Below, piece after piece: positions 40,173 to 50,300 of a DNA stretch of 62,707 bases. A program made the translations under genes and the position numbers. Source of the stretch: Streptomyces sp. CBMA123 (GTDB taxonomy: Bacteria; Actinomycetota; Actinomycetes; Streptomycetales; Streptomycetaceae); contig NZ_MECK01000146.1 of NCBI RefSeq assembly GCF_014596465.1, forward strand, positions 1 to 62,707, in the 5' to 3' direction. The notes beneath the pieces were generated by a model, which made no database searches, was not told the origin of the DNA, and saw nothing but the letters and a program-made list of their open reading frames with translations. How positions within the stretch are numbered: the stretch's first letter is position 1; every line of letters begins with the position of its first letter.

Positions 40173-42332
40173 ATGAACCCCCTGACCACCAGTGCTTTCG
40201 ACCTCCCCGAGCGGCTGTCCGGCAAGGCCGACCCGACGCTCGTCGCGGCCGATGAGCGGCACTTCGCGGCGATCGCGGAGAGCCTGGAGCGGGCGATCGC
40301 CGAACTCTCCGAGCAGCTCGACACCGTGCGCCGTGCCCCGGGGGGCGGCGGGCGGGCGGCGATGGACCGGGACATCGAGGTCCACCGGTTGAGCGGGCGG
40401 CTGCGCGCGCTGCGCCGTTACGGCCTGGACCTGTGCCTGGGCCGCATCGTGACCGCGGAGGACGGTGAGCCCCTGTACGTCGGCCGGCTCGGGCTCACCG
40501 ACAGTGCGGGCCGCCGGCTGCTGGTCGACTGGCGTTCGCCCGCGGCCGAGCCGTTCTTCGCGGCGACCCACGGCGACCCGATGGGCCTGGCGAGCCGCCG
40601 GCGGTACCGCTGGAGCCGTGGCCGGATCACCGACTACTGGGACGAGGTGTTCACCGCGGAGGGACTGGCGGGGCACGCCGCCCTGGACGACCAGTCGGCG
40701 TTCATCGCCAGCCTGGGCGGCAACCGGTCGGCCCGGATGCGGGATGTGCTCGCCACCATCCAGGCCGACCAGGACGCGATCATCCGGGCCGGCTCGCGGG
40801 GCGCCCTGGTGGTCGACGGCGGTCCCGGTACGGGCAAGACGGTGGTCGCCCTGCACCGCTCCGCCTACCTGCTGTACTCCGACCCCCGGCTGGGCCACCG
40901 GCGCGGCGGCGTGCTGTTCGTCGGCCCGCACCAGCCGTACCTGAACTACGTCGCCGACGTCCTGCCGAGCCTCGGTGAGGAGGGGGTGCGCACCTGCACC
41001 CTGCGGGACCTGGTGCCCGAGGGGGCGGGCGCGGTGGAGGAGGCCGACCCGGAGGTGGCGCGGCTGAAGTCCTCGGTGGAGCTGGTGGGGGCGATCGAGA
41101 AGGCCGTCCGGTTCTACGAGGAGCCGCCGACCGAGGGGCTGCTGGTCAGCACCCATGGGGCGGACCTCTGGCTGAGCGCCGGGGACTGGGCCGAGGCCTT
41201 CGACGCCCCGGACCCGGGCGCCCCGCACAACGAGGCGCGCGAGCAGATCTGGGACGAGCTGGCCGCGATCCTGCTGGACAAGCTGGAGCCGGGCGAGGAG
41301 GAGGTCCCGCTCGAGCTGTTCCGGCGTTCGCTGCGGCAGGACCGTGAGCTGGTCGAGACGCTCAACCGGGCCTGGCCGCTGCTCGAGCCGACCGACCTGG
41401 TGGGTGACCTCTGGTCGGTGCCCGCCTACCTGCGGATGTGCGCGCCGCACCTGGCCCCGGAGGAGGTCCGCGCGCTCCAGCGCAAGCACGCCCCGCAGGC
41501 CTGGACGGTCTCCGACCTGCCGCTGCTGGACGCGGCCCGGCAGCGGCTCGGGGACCGCGGGGCCACGCTGCGCCGCCAGCGCCACCGGGCCTCGGTGGCC
41601 GCCGAGCGCGAGCGGATGGCGGCGGTGATCGGCGACCTGATCGAGGCCGACGACGACGGCGAGGGCGTGGTGACGATGCTGCGCGGCCGGGACCTCCAGG
41701 ACACCCTGGTCGACGAGGACGCGCTGGACGGCGCCGACGCGGAGCCGCTGGCCGGCCCGTTCGCCCACATCGTGGTGGACGAGGCCCAGGAGCTGACCGA
41801 CGCGCAGTGGCGGATGCTGCTGCTGCGCTGCCCGTCCCGGAGCTTCACCATCGTCGGGGACCGCGCCCAGGCCAGGCACGGTTTCGCCGAGTCGTGGCAG
41901 GAGCGGCTGGAGCGGGCCGGCTTCGACCGCACCACCATGGCCTCGCTGAGCATCAACTACCGCACGCCGGAGGAGGTGATGGCGGAGGCCGAGCCGGCCA
42001 TCCGGGCGGCGCTGCCGGACGCCAACGTGCCGACCTCGGTGCGCAGCAGCGGCGTTCCGGTCCGGCACGGGTCGGCGGCGGAGCTGGCGGCGGTCGTGGA
42101 CGGGTGGCTCGCCGAGCACGACGAGGGTGTCGCCTGCGTCATCGGCGATCCGGGCTTCCGGGAGCGGCCGCGGGTCCGCTCGCTCACGCCGGAGCTGGCC
42201 AAGGGTCTGGAGTTCGACCTGGTCGTGCTGGTCGATCCGGAGGCGTTCGGCGAGGGCGTGGAGGGGGCGGTCGACCGCTATGTCGCGATGACCAGGGCGA
42301 CCCGGCAGCTCGTCGTCCTGCGCGGCCGCTGA
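40173..42332 (+). CDS. helR: HelR-type RNA polymerase recycling motor ATPase (HelD-like)
   Basis: A 719-residue superfamily 1 helicase-like protein. It begins MNPLTTSAFDLPERLSGKAD, a coiled N-terminal arm (about 20-90), Walker A GGPGTGKTVVALHRSAYLL near residue 216, Walker B FAHIVVDEAQEL near residue 530 and SF1 motif V-like SLTPELAKGLEFDLVVLVD near residue 671. HelR proteins bind RNA polymerase, push rifamycin off and recycle stalled complexes, giving rifamycin tolerance. The length and N-terminus fit HelR rather than the longer HelD. Ribosome site GGAG; preceded by an RAE-like element. Confidence 0.85.
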   Translation: MNPLTTSAFDLPERLSGKADPTLVAADERHFAAIAESLERAIAELSEQLDTVRRAPGGGGRAAMDRDIEVHRLSGRLRALRRYGLDLCLGRIVTAEDGEPLYVGRLGLTDSAGRRLLVDWRSPAAEPFFAATHGDPMGLASRRRYRWSRGRITDYWDEVFTAEGLAGHAALDDQSAFIASLGGNRSARMRDVLATIQADQDAIIRAGSRGALVVDGGPGTGKTVVALHRSAYLLYSDPRLGHRRGGVLFVGPHQPYLNYVADVLPSLGEEGVRTCTLRDLVPEGAGAVEEADPEVARLKSSVELVGAIEKAVRFYEEPPTEGLLVSTHGADLWLSAGDWAEAFDAPDPGAPHNEAREQIWDELAAILLDKLEPGEEEVPLELFRRSLRQDRELVETLNRAWPLLEPTDLVGDLWSVPAYLRMCAPHLAPEEVRALQRKHAPQAWTVSDLPLLDAARQRLGDRGATLRRQRHRASVAAERERMAAVIGDLIEADDDGEGVVTMLRGRDLQDTLVDEDALDGADAEPLAGPFAHIVVDEAQELTDAQWRMLLLRCPSRSFTIVGDRAQARHGFAESWQERLERAGFDRTTMASLSINYRTPEEVMAEAEPAIRAALPDANVPTSVRSSGVPVRHGSAAELAAVVDGWLAEHDEGVACVIGDPGFRERPRVRSLTPELAKGLEFDLVVLVDPEAFGEGVEGAVDRYVAMTRATRQLVVLRGR

Positions 42333-42371
42333 GGCGTCACCCGCGGGGAAGGGGCCCGGCCGCGGGCGGAA

Positions 42372-42400
42372 GGGGTCCGGCGCACCCGGCGCCGGACCCC
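42372..42400. terminator. Terminator between helR and dapD (convergent)
   Basis: GGGGTCCGGCGC pairs with GCGCCGGACCCC around ACCCG, between the stops of the two convergent genes. Repeats of GGGAGAGGACC-type follow but seem non-functional. Confidence 0.8.
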
Positions 42401-42510
42401 CGTGGTCCCCACGGCCCCCTCGTGGCCCCTGCGGTCCCCAAGGGCCGGGAGAGGACCGGGAGAAGACCGGGAACGGACCGGAAGAGGCCCCAAGGGCCGT
42501 GACCCGTACG

Positions 42511-43515
42511 TCAGTTGTGGGCGTGCAGGTCCGCGTTCAGGCCGCCCCAGGAGCCGGAGCGGGCGATGACCTCGACGGCGCCGGTCTGCGAGTTGCGGCG
42601 GAACAGCAGGTTGTCCTGGCCGGACAGCTCGACGGCCTTGGCCACGGTGCCGGCCGGGGTGGTGACCCGGGTGCCGGCGGTGACGTAGAGGCCGGCCTCG
42701 ACGACGCAGTCGTTGCCGAGCGAGATGCCGATGCCGGCGTTGGCGCCGAGCAGGCAGCGCTCGCCGACCGAGACGACCTGCTTGCCGCCGCCGGACAGGG
42801 TGCCCATGATCGAGGAGCCGCCGCCGATGTCGCTGTGGTCGCCGACGACGACGCCCGCGCTGATCCGGCCCTCGACCATCGAGGTGCCGAGGGTGCCGGC
42901 GTTGAAGTTGACGAAGCCCTCGTGCATCACGGTGGTGCCGGCGGCGAGGTGCGCGCCGAGCCGGACGCGGTCGGCGTGGGCGATGCGCACGCCGGTCGGG
43001 GCGACGTAGTCGGTCATCCGCGGGAACTTGTCGATCCCGTAGACGGCCAGCTGGCCGCCCTCGGCGCGGACGGCGAGGCGGGCCTGCTCGACCTTGTCGA
43101 CCGGGACGGGGCCGATGCTGGTCCACGCGACGTTGGCGAGCAGTCCGAACATGCCGTCCAGGTTCTGGCCGTGCGGCTGGACCAGGCGGTGGCTGAGCAG
43201 GTGCAGGCGCAGGTACATGTCGTGGGTGTCGAGCGGCTTGTCGTCCAGCGAGCCGATGGTGGTGCGCACGGCGACCACCTCGACGCCGCGGCGGGCGTCG
43301 GCGCGCAGGGCGTCGGCGGCGCCGGCGCCGAGTTCGGCCTCGGCCTGCTCGGCGGTCAGGCGTACGGTGCCGGCCGGGCCGGGCTCGGCGACCAGCGCGG
43401 GGGCGGGGTACCAGGTGTCGAGGACGGTGCCGTCGGCGGCGATGGTGGCCAGGCCGGTGGCCACGGCGCCGTTCGCCGGGGAGGTGGATTCGAGCGAGGT
43501 GGATTCAGCAGTCAC
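42511..43515 (-). CDS. dapD: 2,3,4,5-tetrahydropyridine-2,6-dicarboxylate N-succinyltransferase
   Basis: A 334-residue actinobacterial DapD of the lysine/diaminopimelate pathway; it transfers succinyl from succinyl-CoA. Left-handed beta-helix hexapeptide repeats run through [20 protein letters not shown] and [20 protein letters not shown] to [20 protein letters not shown]. It has [13 protein letters not shown] at the end, as in relatives of Rv1201c. The GTG start at 43515 has a minus-strand TAACGT about eight bases upstream, consistent with a leaderless message; GTG 43524 is an alternative. It has no dap neighbours. Confidence 0.92.
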   Translation of the reverse strand: MTAESTSLESTSPANGAVATGLATIAADGTVLDTWYPAPALVAEPGPAGTVRLTAEQAEAELGAGAADALRADARRGVEVVAVRTTIGSLDDKPLDTHDMYLRLHLLSHRLVQPHGQNLDGMFGLLANVAWTSIGPVPVDKVEQARLAVRAEGGQLAVYGIDKFPRMTDYVAPTGVRIAHADRVRLGAHLAAGTTVMHEGFVNFNAGTLGTSMVEGRISAGVVVGDHSDIGGGSSIMGTLSGGGKQVVSVGERCLLGANAGIGISLGNDCVVEAGLYVTAGTRVTTPAGTVAKAVELSGQDNLLFRRNSQTGAVEVIARSGSWGGLNADLHAHN

Positions 43516-43662
43516 ACCGTGCACGTTAACCAATGCGGGGCTCCGCTGCCGAACACGCCCAGCGTCCGGACACGCCGGTCGGATCCGCAGGCCGGCAGGC
43601 CGCCGGGCCGGAAATTGCGGTGCCCGGACGCTCCTGGCTGGGCAATACTCGGCCGGGTGTTC

Positions 43663-45348
43663 ATGTCGATTTCCACTACCGGCAGCGCCGAGAGCCCGGC
43701 CACGGATCTCGGGTTCCTGCTGCACAAGCATCCCGGCAGGGTCCAGCGGTTCGCGACCTCGCACGGCGAGGCCCACGTCTTCTACCCCGAGGCACGGGAC
43801 GAGCTCTGCACGGCGGCGCTGCTGCTGGACATCGACCCGATCGCGCTGGTCCGCAAGGGCCGGGGCAGGGGGCGCGGCGGTTCGCCCGACTTCGCGCTCT
43901 CGCAGTACGTCAACGACCGCCCGTACGCCGCGTCCTCGCTGCTCGCGGTGGCGCTGCGGACGGTGTTCCGGTCCGCGATGAAGGGCGACTGCCCGGCGCG
44001 TCCGGAACTGCCGGGGCTGGTCCGCCCGTTGCGGATCGAGCTGCCGGCGGTGCCCGCGAACGGCGCGGGCGGGGGCGGTGGCCCGGCCATGGTGGCCCGG
44101 CTGTTCGAGCCGCTGGGCTGGCGGGTGGAGGCGGCGGCGGTTCCGCTGGACGCGGCGTTCCCGGAGTGGGGGGAGTCCCGTTACGTGCGGGTGGTGCTCG
44201 CCTCGGAGGCGGTGCGGCTGGCCGACGCGCTCCAGCAGCTGTACGTGCTGCTGCCGGTGCTGGACGGTGCGAAGCACTACTGGGTTGCCCCGGACGAGGT
44301 GGACAAGCTGCTCGCCGCCGGTGAGGGCTGGCTGGCGGCCCACCCCGAGCGCGCCCTGATCGCCCGGCGCTATCTGTCCCGCCGCTGGTCGCTGACCCGG
44401 GCCGCGATGGAGCGGCTGGAGCTGGCCCGGCTGGCGGAGGCGGACGACCGCGAGGTGGAGGAGATCGACAACGCGGTCGACGACCGGCCGGACGAGGAGG
44501 GCCCCGAGACCACCGAAGCCCCCGAGCCCACCGAGACCCGCGAGGTCAGCAAGCCCACCGCGCCCACCGCGCCCACCGCGCCCACCGCGCCCACCGCGGC
44601 CACCGCGCCCACCGGGGCCGGCGAGCGCGCGGAGCCCCGGCAGCCCTCCCTCGCCGAGCGGCGCCGCGCCGCGATCCTCACCGCCCTGCGCGACACCGGC
44701 GCGGCCCGGGTCGCCGACCTCGGCTGCGGCCAGGGCGAGTTGATCGGCGAGCTGCTGAAGGACGCCCGGTTCACCGGCATCCTCGGCGTGGACGTGTCGG
44801 CGCGGGCGCTGCAGGCGGCGAACCGCAAGCTGCGGCTGGAGCGGCTGCCCGAGCGGCAGGCGGCCCGGGTGACGCTGGCGCAGGGCGCGCTGACGTACAC
44901 CGACGCCCGGTTGAAGGGTTACGACGCGGCGGTGCTGTGCGAGGTGATCGAGCACTTGGACCTGGAGCGGCTGCCCGCGCTGGAGTACACGGTGTTCGGC
45001 GCGGCCCGTCCGAAGGCCGTGGTCGTCACCACGCCCAACGTCGAGTACAACGTGCGTTGGGAGAGCCTGCCGGCGGGCCGTACGCGGCACGCCGACCACC
45101 GGTTCGAGTGGTCCCGCGCCGAGTTCGGCGCGTGGGCGGGGAAGGTCGCGGCGGCGTACGGCTACACGGTGGAGCTGCGCCCGGTCGGGCCGGAGGACCC
45201 GGAGGTCGGCCCGCCGACCCAGCTCGCCCTGTTCCGCATCACCACCGCCATCACCACCACCGCCATCACCACCACCGCCACCTGTGCCGCCACCGCCACT
45301 GGTGCCGAGAACATCACCACGACGCCCGAGGAGGGCGTGACCCGATGA
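43663..45348 (+). CDS. hen1: Bacterial Hen1 3'-terminal RNA ribose 2'-O-methyltransferase
   Basis: A 561-residue protein with an N-terminal regulatory domain (residues 15-260, [20 protein letters not shown]) that in the family binds Pnkp. A Pro-Thr-Ala linker (about 296-318) and the Hen1 methyltransferase domain follow, with [15 protein letters not shown] near residue 351, [15 protein letters not shown] near 426 and the Mn-binding [13 protein letters not shown] near 476. It adds a 2'-O-methyl at the 3' end of cleaved RNA so that repair by Pnkp resists a second cut. The linker is a nine-base DNA repeat. The start is ATG 43663; GTG 43657 is possible. Stop overlaps pnkp (ATGA). Confidence 0.92.
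   Translation: MSISTTGSAESPATDLGFLLHKHPGRVQRFATSHGEAHVFYPEARDELCTAALLLDIDPIALVRKGRGRGRGGSPDFALSQYVNDRPYAASSLLAVALRTVFRSAMKGDCPARPELPGLVRPLRIELPAVPANGAGGGGGPAMVARLFEPLGWRVEAAAVPLDAAFPEWGESRYVRVVLASEAVRLADALQQLYVLLPVLDGAKHYWVAPDEVDKLLAAGEGWLAAHPERALIARRYLSRRWSLTRAAMERLELARLAEADDREVEEIDNAVDDRPDEEGPETTEAPEPTETREVSKPTAPTAPTAPTAPTAATAPTGAGERAEPRQPSLAERRRAAILTALRDTGAARVADLGCGQGELIGELLKDARFTGILGVDVSARALQAANRKLRLERLPERQAARVTLAQGALTYTDARLKGYDAAVLCEVIEHLDLERLPALEYTVFGAARPKAVVVTTPNVEYNVRWESLPAGRTRHADHRFEWSRAEFGAWAGKVAAAYGYTVELRPVGPEDPEVGPPTQLALFRITTAITTTAITTTATCAATATGAENITTTPEEGVTR
44554..44616. repeat. Nine-base tandem repeat encoding a Pro-Thr-Ala linker in hen1
   Basis: Five perfect copies of CCCACCGCG plus two variants encode (PTA)n. 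A second tract (45241-45282, units of ACCACCGCCATCACC) encodes Thr/Ala/Ile near the C-terminus. Both lie between domains, so length change should keep the frame. Confidence 0.9.
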
Positions 45349-47963
45349 CCGACGACGCGACCCGCGACCCCGAGCAGGCCCAGCCCGGGAGCACCCCCGC
45401 CCCCCGCCGCCTCCCGGTCACCGACGTCTCCCTCGTCGTCCTGATCGGCACCAGCGGTGCGGGCAAGTCCACCTTCGCCCGCCGTCACTTCCTGCCCACC
45501 CAGGTGGTCTCCTCCGACTTCTGCCGAGGCCTGGTGGCCGACGACGAGAACGACCAGTCGGCGTCCGCCGAGGCCTTCGACGTCCTGCACTACATCGTCG
45601 GCAAGCGGCTCGCGGCCGGCCGCCTCACCGTGGTGGACGCCACCAACGTCCAGCCGGAGGCCCGCCGCCGGCTGGTCGCGATCGCCCGCGCCCACGACGT
45701 GCTGCCGATCGCGATCGTGCTGGACGTCCCGCCGGGCGTGTGCGCCGAGCGCAACCGCTCCCGCCCGGACCGCCGGCTGCCCGCGCACGTCGTACCGCGC
45801 CAGCACCGCGAGCTGCGCCGTTCGCTGCGCGGCCTGGAGCGCGAGGGCTTCCGCACGGTGCACGTGCTGCGCGGCGAGGCCGAGGTGGCGGCGGCCGGGA
45901 TCGAGCTGGAGAAGCGCTACAACGACCTGCGCCACCTCACCGGCCCGTTCGACATCGTCGGCGACATCCACGGTTGCCGTTCCGAGCTGGAGACCCTGCT
46001 GACCCGTCTCGGCTACTCCCTCGCCCGGGACGCCGAGGGCCGCCCGGTGGACGCCGTCCACCCCGCGGGCCGCACCGCCGTGTTCGTCGGCGACCTGGTC
46101 GACCGCGGCCCGGACACCCCGGGTGTGCTGCGCCTGGTGATGGGCATGGTCGGGGCCGGCCACGCGATCTGCGTGCCGGGCAACCACGAGCACAAGCTCG
46201 GCCGGGCCATGGACGGCAAGAAGGTCACCGTCGCGTACGGCCTCAAGGAGTCGCTGGACCAACTGGCCGGGGAGAGCGAGGAGTTCAAGGCCGAGGTGCG
46301 GGCCTTCATGCGCGGCCTGGTGAGCCACTACCTGCTGGACGGCGGCGCCCTGGTGGTCTGCCACGCCGGTCTGCCGGAGCGGTACCACGGCCGCGCCTCC
46401 GGCCGGGTGCGCTCGCACGCGCTGTACGGGGAGACCACCGGCGAGACCGACGAGTACGGCCTGCCGGTGCGCTACCCGTGGGCGGAGGAGTACCGCGGCC
46501 GGGCGCTGGTGGTCTACGGCCACACCCCGGTGCCGAGCGCGAGCTTCGTCAACAACACCATCTGCCTGGACACCGGCTGCGTCTTCGGCGGCAGCCTGAC
46601 GGCGCTGCGCTATCCGGAGCGCGAGCTGGTGAGCGTGGCGGCCGAGCGGGAGTGGTACGCCCCGGTGCGTCCGCTGCTGACGGATGCGCCGGGTGCCCGC
46701 GAGGGCCGTCCGCTGGATCTCGCGGACGTGGCCGGGCGCCGGACCGTGGAGACCGGTCTGCACGGCCGGGTCGCCGTGCGGGAGGAGAACGCGACGGCCG
46801 CGCTGGAGGTGATGAGCCGCTTCGCGCTGGACCCGCGGCTGCTCGCCTACCTGCCGCCGACGATGGCGCCGAGCCCGACGTCCCGCCGGGAGGGGTACCT
46901 GGAGCACCCGGAGGAGGCCTTCTTCGCCTACCGCGCGGACGGCGTCCGGCACCTGGTGTGCGAGGAGAAGCACATGGGCTCGCGCGCGGTGGTGCTGGTC
47001 GCCCGGGACGGCGCCGCGTTGGAGCGGCGCTTCGGGGTGGCCGGTCCGGGCGCGATCTGGACCCGGACCGGACGGGCCTTCCTGGACGACGAGGAGCTGA
47101 CCGGCGCGGTGCTCGGCAGGGTCCGGGCGGCGGCCGAACGGGCGGGTCTGTTCGAGGAGTTGGGCACCGACTGGCTGCTGCTGGACGCGGAGCTGATGCC
47201 GTGGTCGCTGAAGGCGGTGGAGCTGTTGCGCCGCCAGTACGCCGCGGTCGGCGCGGCGGCCGGCGCCGCTCTGCCGGAGGTGCTGTCCGCCTTGGAGCAG
47301 GCGGCCGCGCGCGGGCTGGAGCTCGGGGAGCTGACCGCCCGCCAGCGCCGTCGCGCCGCCGACGCGCGGGCGTTCACCGAGGCGTACCGGCGGTACTGCT
47401 GGCCGACGGAGGGGCTGACGGGCATCCGGCTGGCGCCGTTCCAGCTGCTGGCCGCCGAGGGGGCGAACCTCGCGGTGCGTCCGCACGACGAGCACCTGGC
47501 CTGGATCGACCGCCTGGTGGAGGCCGACGACGTGGCGGCCCCGGTGCTGCACCGCACCGGCCGGGTCCTGGTGGACACCGAGGACGAGGCCTCGGTGGCC
47601 GCCGCCACCGCCTGGTGGGAGGACCTGACGGCGGCGGGCGGCGAGGGCATGGTGGTCAAGCCGCTGGCCTCGGTGGTGCGGACGGTGCGGGGTGAGGGCC
47701 GTCCGGGCGGCCTGGTGCAGCCGGGGGTGAAGGTGCGCGGCCGGGAGTACCTGCGGATCGTCTACGGCCCGGACTACACCGAGCATCTGGAGCGGCTGCG
47801 GATGCGTTCGCTGGGCCACAAGCGTTCGCTGGCGCTGCGCGAGTACGCGCTGGGCCTGGAGGCGCTGGACCGGCTGGCGGCGGGGGAGCCGCTGTGGCGG
47901 GTGCACGAGCCGGTGTTCGCGGTGCTCGCGCTGGAGTCGGAGCCGGTCGACCCGCGGCTGTGA
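45345..47963 (+). CDS. pnkp: Pnkp polynucleotide kinase-phosphatase-ligase of RNA repair
   Basis: An 872-residue three-domain enzyme. The N-terminal kinase has Walker [20 protein letters not shown] near residue 33. The central calcineurin-type phosphatase has [14 protein letters not shown] near 205, [12 protein letters not shown] near 248 and [13 protein letters not shown] near 278. The C-terminal ligase-adenylyltransferase has [17 protein letters not shown] with the AMP-accepting Lys near 541 and [14 protein letters not shown] near 768. It heals 5'-OH and 2',3'-cyclic phosphate RNA ends; sealing needs Hen1's N-terminal domain. ATG overlaps the hen1 stop, so the subunits are made together. 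Confidence 0.93.
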   Translation: MTDDATRDPEQAQPGSTPAPRRLPVTDVSLVVLIGTSGAGKSTFARRHFLPTQVVSSDFCRGLVADDENDQSASAEAFDVLHYIVGKRLAAGRLTVVDATNVQPEARRRLVAIARAHDVLPIAIVLDVPPGVCAERNRSRPDRRLPAHVVPRQHRELRRSLRGLEREGFRTVHVLRGEAEVAAAGIELEKRYNDLRHLTGPFDIVGDIHGCRSELETLLTRLGYSLARDAEGRPVDAVHPAGRTAVFVGDLVDRGPDTPGVLRLVMGMVGAGHAICVPGNHEHKLGRAMDGKKVTVAYGLKESLDQLAGESEEFKAEVRAFMRGLVSHYLLDGGALVVCHAGLPERYHGRASGRVRSHALYGETTGETDEYGLPVRYPWAEEYRGRALVVYGHTPVPSASFVNNTICLDTGCVFGGSLTALRYPERELVSVAAEREWYAPVRPLLTDAPGAREGRPLDLADVAGRRTVETGLHGRVAVREENATAALEVMSRFALDPRLLAYLPPTMAPSPTSRREGYLEHPEEAFFAYRADGVRHLVCEEKHMGSRAVVLVARDGAALERRFGVAGPGAIWTRTGRAFLDDEELTGAVLGRVRAAAERAGLFEELGTDWLLLDAELMPWSLKAVELLRRQYAAVGAAAGAALPEVLSALEQAAARGLELGELTARQRRRAADARAFTEAYRRYCWPTEGLTGIRLAPFQLLAAEGANLAVRPHDEHLAWIDRLVEADDVAAPVLHRTGRVLVDTEDEASVAAATAWWEDLTAAGGEGMVVKPLASVVRTVRGEGRPGGLVQPGVKVRGREYLRIVYGPDYTEHLERLRMRSLGHKRSLALREYALGLEALDRLAAGEPLWRVHEPVFAVLALESEPVDPRL

Positions 47964-47990
47964 CCCGCCCGGCCCGCGTCCGCGGGAACG

Positions 47991-48034
47991 GGTGACGAAG
48001 GGGAAGTCCCGCCCGGGGCTTCCCCTTCGTCACC
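47991..48034 (+). terminator. Terminator after pnkp
   Basis: GGTGACGAAGGGGAAG pairs with CTTCCCCTTCGTCACC, with a GC-rich loop. It isolates the downstream ornithine carbamoyltransferase promoter. Confidence 0.83.
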
Positions 48035-48129
48035 GCCGCGCTGTATAGAAATTCCGAAGGTCGTATACACTTGCCGCTTTCCAGTCAGTACCTCACGTAC
48101 CGCCAGTACCGTCACCCCAGGAGCCCGGC

Positions 48130-49131
48130 ATGGCCTTCAACCTCCGGAACAGGCACTTCCTCAAGGAGCTCGACTTCACGCCCCAGGAGTTCCGCTTCCT
48201 GGTGGACCTCGCGGCCGGGCTCAAGGCGGCCAAGTACGCGGGCACCGAGCAGCCCCGGCTGCGCGGCAAGAACATCGCGCTGATCTTCGAGAAGACCTCC
48301 ACCCGCACCCGCTGCGCCTTCGAGGTCGCCGCGCACGACCAGGGCGCCCTCACCACCTACCTGGACCCGTCCGGCTCGCAGATCGGCCACAAGGAGTCGG
48401 TCAAGGACACCGCCCGGGTGCTCGGCCGGATGTTCGACGGCATCGAGTACCGCGGCCATGGCCAGGAGATCGTCGAGGAGCTGGCCGAGCACGCCGGCGT
48501 CCCGGTCTGGAACGGCCTGACCGACGAGTGGCACCCCACCCAGATGCTGGCGGACGTGCTCACCATCACCGAGCACACCGCCAAGCCGCTCACCGGTGTC
48601 GCCCTCGCCTACCTCGGCGACGCCCGCTCCAACATGGGCAACTCGCTGCTGGTCACCGGCGCCCTGCTCGGCATGGACATCCGGATCGTCGCCCCGCGCG
48701 CCCTCTGGCCGGCCGAGGAGGTGCGGCAGGCGGCGCAGGAGCTGGCCGGGCGGACGGGTGCCAGGATCACGCTGACCGAGGACGTGGCCGAGGGCGTGGC
48801 CGGCGCCGACTTCCTCTACACCGACGTCTGGGTGTCGATGGGCGAGCCCAAGGACGTGTGGGCCGAGCGGATCGCGCTGCTCAAGCCGTACCAGGTGTCC
48901 ATGGACACCGTCCGGGCCACCGGCAACCCGGACGTGAAGTTCCTGCACTGCCTGCCGGCCTTCCACGACCTCGGCACGGCGGTCGGGCGGCAGATGTACG
49001 AGGCGACCGGCATGACCGAGCTGGAGTGCACCGACGAGCTGTTCGAGTCGGCGCACTCCGTCGTGTTCGACCAGGCGGAGAACCGGCTGCACACCATCAA
49101 GGCGGTCCTGGTCGCCACCCTCGGTTCCTGA
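48130..49131 (+). CDS. argF: Ornithine carbamoyltransferase
   Basis: A 333-residue enzyme combining carbamoyl phosphate and ornithine to citrulline. STRTRC (residues 57-62) binds carbamoyl phosphate and HCLPA near 273 the ornithine region; [14 protein letters not shown] is also family-typical. Length and [20 protein letters not shown] match the E. coli ArgF/ArcB type rather than the shorter actinobacterial biosynthetic form, so a catabolic (arginine deiminase pathway) role is possible; no arc genes are beside it. TGTATAGAAATTCCG at 48042-48056 resembles an ArgR box weakly. Confidence 0.92.
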   Translation: MAFNLRNRHFLKELDFTPQEFRFLVDLAAGLKAAKYAGTEQPRLRGKNIALIFEKTSTRTRCAFEVAAHDQGALTTYLDPSGSQIGHKESVKDTARVLGRMFDGIEYRGHGQEIVEELAEHAGVPVWNGLTDEWHPTQMLADVLTITEHTAKPLTGVALAYLGDARSNMGNSLLVTGALLGMDIRIVAPRALWPAEEVRQAAQELAGRTGARITLTEDVAEGVAGADFLYTDVWVSMGEPKDVWAERIALLKPYQVSMDTVRATGNPDVKFLHCLPAFHDLGTAVGRQMYEATGMTELECTDELFESAHSVVFDQAENRLHTIKAVLVATLGS

Positions 49132-49146
49132 GCGGTCCTCGGACGG

Positions 49147-49188
49147 GCCCGGCGGGGATCTCCCGGGCCCGGCAGGGATCCGCCGGGC
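49147..49188. terminator. Weak hairpin between convergent genes
   Basis: GCCCGGCGG (49147-49155) and CCGCCGGGC (49180-49188) can pair around a GC-rich loop of 24 bases, with an inner CCCGGG core. It could end both the ornithine carbamoyltransferase and the SOD-like gene; no T-run. Confidence 0.35.
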
Positions 49189-49722
49189 TCAGCGCGCCAG
49201 CTTGACGCAGGCCACCCGGTCGCCCGCCGCGTGCCGGCCGGCCGGGGTGCCCGCGTGCAGCACCAGCGAGCGCGCCTCGCCGGGCCGTGGCTGCCAGTCG
49301 ACGGCGGTCGTGGCGGTGCCCCGGCCCCGGCCGTCGGTGTGCAGCACCAGCCGCAGTTCGTTGCGGTCGTTGGCGTAGGCCGGGTCGGTGGACGGCTGCA
49401 CCGGGTCGACCACGTCCTGGTAGTGCGGTCCGGAGGAGGCCGGGTCGGCCCCGCAGACGCCGGTGTGCAGGTGCGTGGGGAACTCGTGGTCGGGGGCGAG
49501 CCCGGCCACCGTCAGGGTGAGGACCGTCCGCCCGGGTTCCGAGCGGTCGATGACGATCCGGGCGTGCGAGCCGTACGGCACCAGGTCGTCGGCGTAGCTG
49601 ATCGCGGTCGGCGGGACGAAGGCCGTCGCCGGGTCGAAGGCCGTCTCCAGGACGGAGACCGGGGAGGCGGCGGGGACGAGCAGGGCCAGCGGCAGCAGGG
49701 CGGTGGCGAGCGGAGCGGGCAT
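49189..49722 (-). CDS. Secreted superoxide-dismutase-like / CHRD-type protein
   Basis: A 177-residue protein with a probable signal peptide MPAPLATALLPLALLVPAAS, then a beta-sandwich with a Cu/Zn-SOD-like layout: FPTHLHTGVCGADPASSGPH near residue 92 and AGTPAGRHAAGDRVACVKL at the end. Some histidines remain but the full Cu/Zn ligand set of SOD (HVHE, HFNP, H..GG.) is not present, so dismutase activity is doubtful. Two Cys could form the family disulfide. The start has GGAAGG upstream. Exported by Sec. Confidence 0.75.
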   Translation of the reverse strand: MPAPLATALLPLALLVPAASPVSVLETAFDPATAFVPPTAISYADDLVPYGSHARIVIDRSEPGRTVLTLTVAGLAPDHEFPTHLHTGVCGADPASSGPHYQDVVDPVQPSTDPAYANDRNELRLVLHTDGRGRGTATTAVDWQPRPGEARSLVLHAGTPAGRHAAGDRVACVKLAR

Positions 49723-49820
49723 CGGGGCGGGCCTTCCACGGGCGGGGCGACGGTCACCCTGCTCAACGCCGTCGGCCGCCGCAGGACACTCGGCGGCGCG
49801 GGATCCGCGGCGCGGCCGGC

Positions 49821-49876
49821 CGTCCGCCGTCCGCCGTCCGCCGTCCGCTGTCCGCTGTCCGCTGTCCGCCGTCCGT
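49821..49876. repeat. Seven-base tandem repeat (CGTCCGC)n
   Basis: Eight consecutive heptamers, CGTCCGC or TGTCCGC, with a final CGTCCGT, lie in the 200-base gap between the SOD-like gene and the next membrane protein. The gap holds no other support for a gene. Confidence 0.88.
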
Positions 49877-49922
49877 CGCCGGACACCGACCGGCCGCGCA
49901 CCGCCCCGGGTGAAGCCGGGGT

Positions 49923-50270
49923 TCAGCCGCCGAGCAGTAGCCCGGCCAGCAGCGAGGTGGCGTTGGCGGTACCGGAGGCGATCCACGGCAGCGGGTCGCG
50001 CGGGCGCAGTCCGGTGAGCGGGCACAGCAGCAGTGCCTCGACCGCGCAGACCGCGGCCTCGCTGAGCGCGAAGCAGCTCCAGTACGCTGCGGCGGGCCCG
50101 TCGGTCCAGTGCCGGAGGGTCCACCAGAGCAGTGGGTGCGTCGCCAGGTTGACGAGTACGCCGGCCGCGGCCGCCCGTCCGGGGCGCACGCGTCCGATCC
50201 GGACGAGGGCGGCGGTGTAGACCGGCGTCTCGGTCAGCAGGGTGAGGGCGAGGGCCACCGGGTAGCGCAC
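49923..50270 (-). CDS. Small integral membrane protein
   Basis: A 115-residue hydrophobic protein starting with GTG 50270 (V/M)RYPVALALTLLTETPVYTA, with three to four membrane segments (VLVNLATHPLLWWTL; YWSCFALSEAAVCAVEALLL; TSLLAGLLLGG). No family was recognised. It is transcribed divergently from the 371-residue membrane protein 30 bases away; the tight shared promoter region suggests related roles. No clear Shine-Dalgarno sequence precedes the GTG. Confidence 0.72.
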   Translation of the reverse strand: MRYPVALALTLLTETPVYTAALVRIGRVRPGRAAAAGVLVNLATHPLLWWTLRHWTDGPAAAYWSCFALSEAAVCAVEALLLCPLTGLRPRDPLPWIASGTANATSLLAGLLLGG

Positions 50271-50300
50271 GGCGGGGATCGTGCCACGGGAAGGGGGAGC

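Noticed and set aside
49821..49876. Coding capacity in the heptamer repeat region
   Set aside because: Frames through it have no ribosome site or recognisable protein and the repeat is not a multiple of three.
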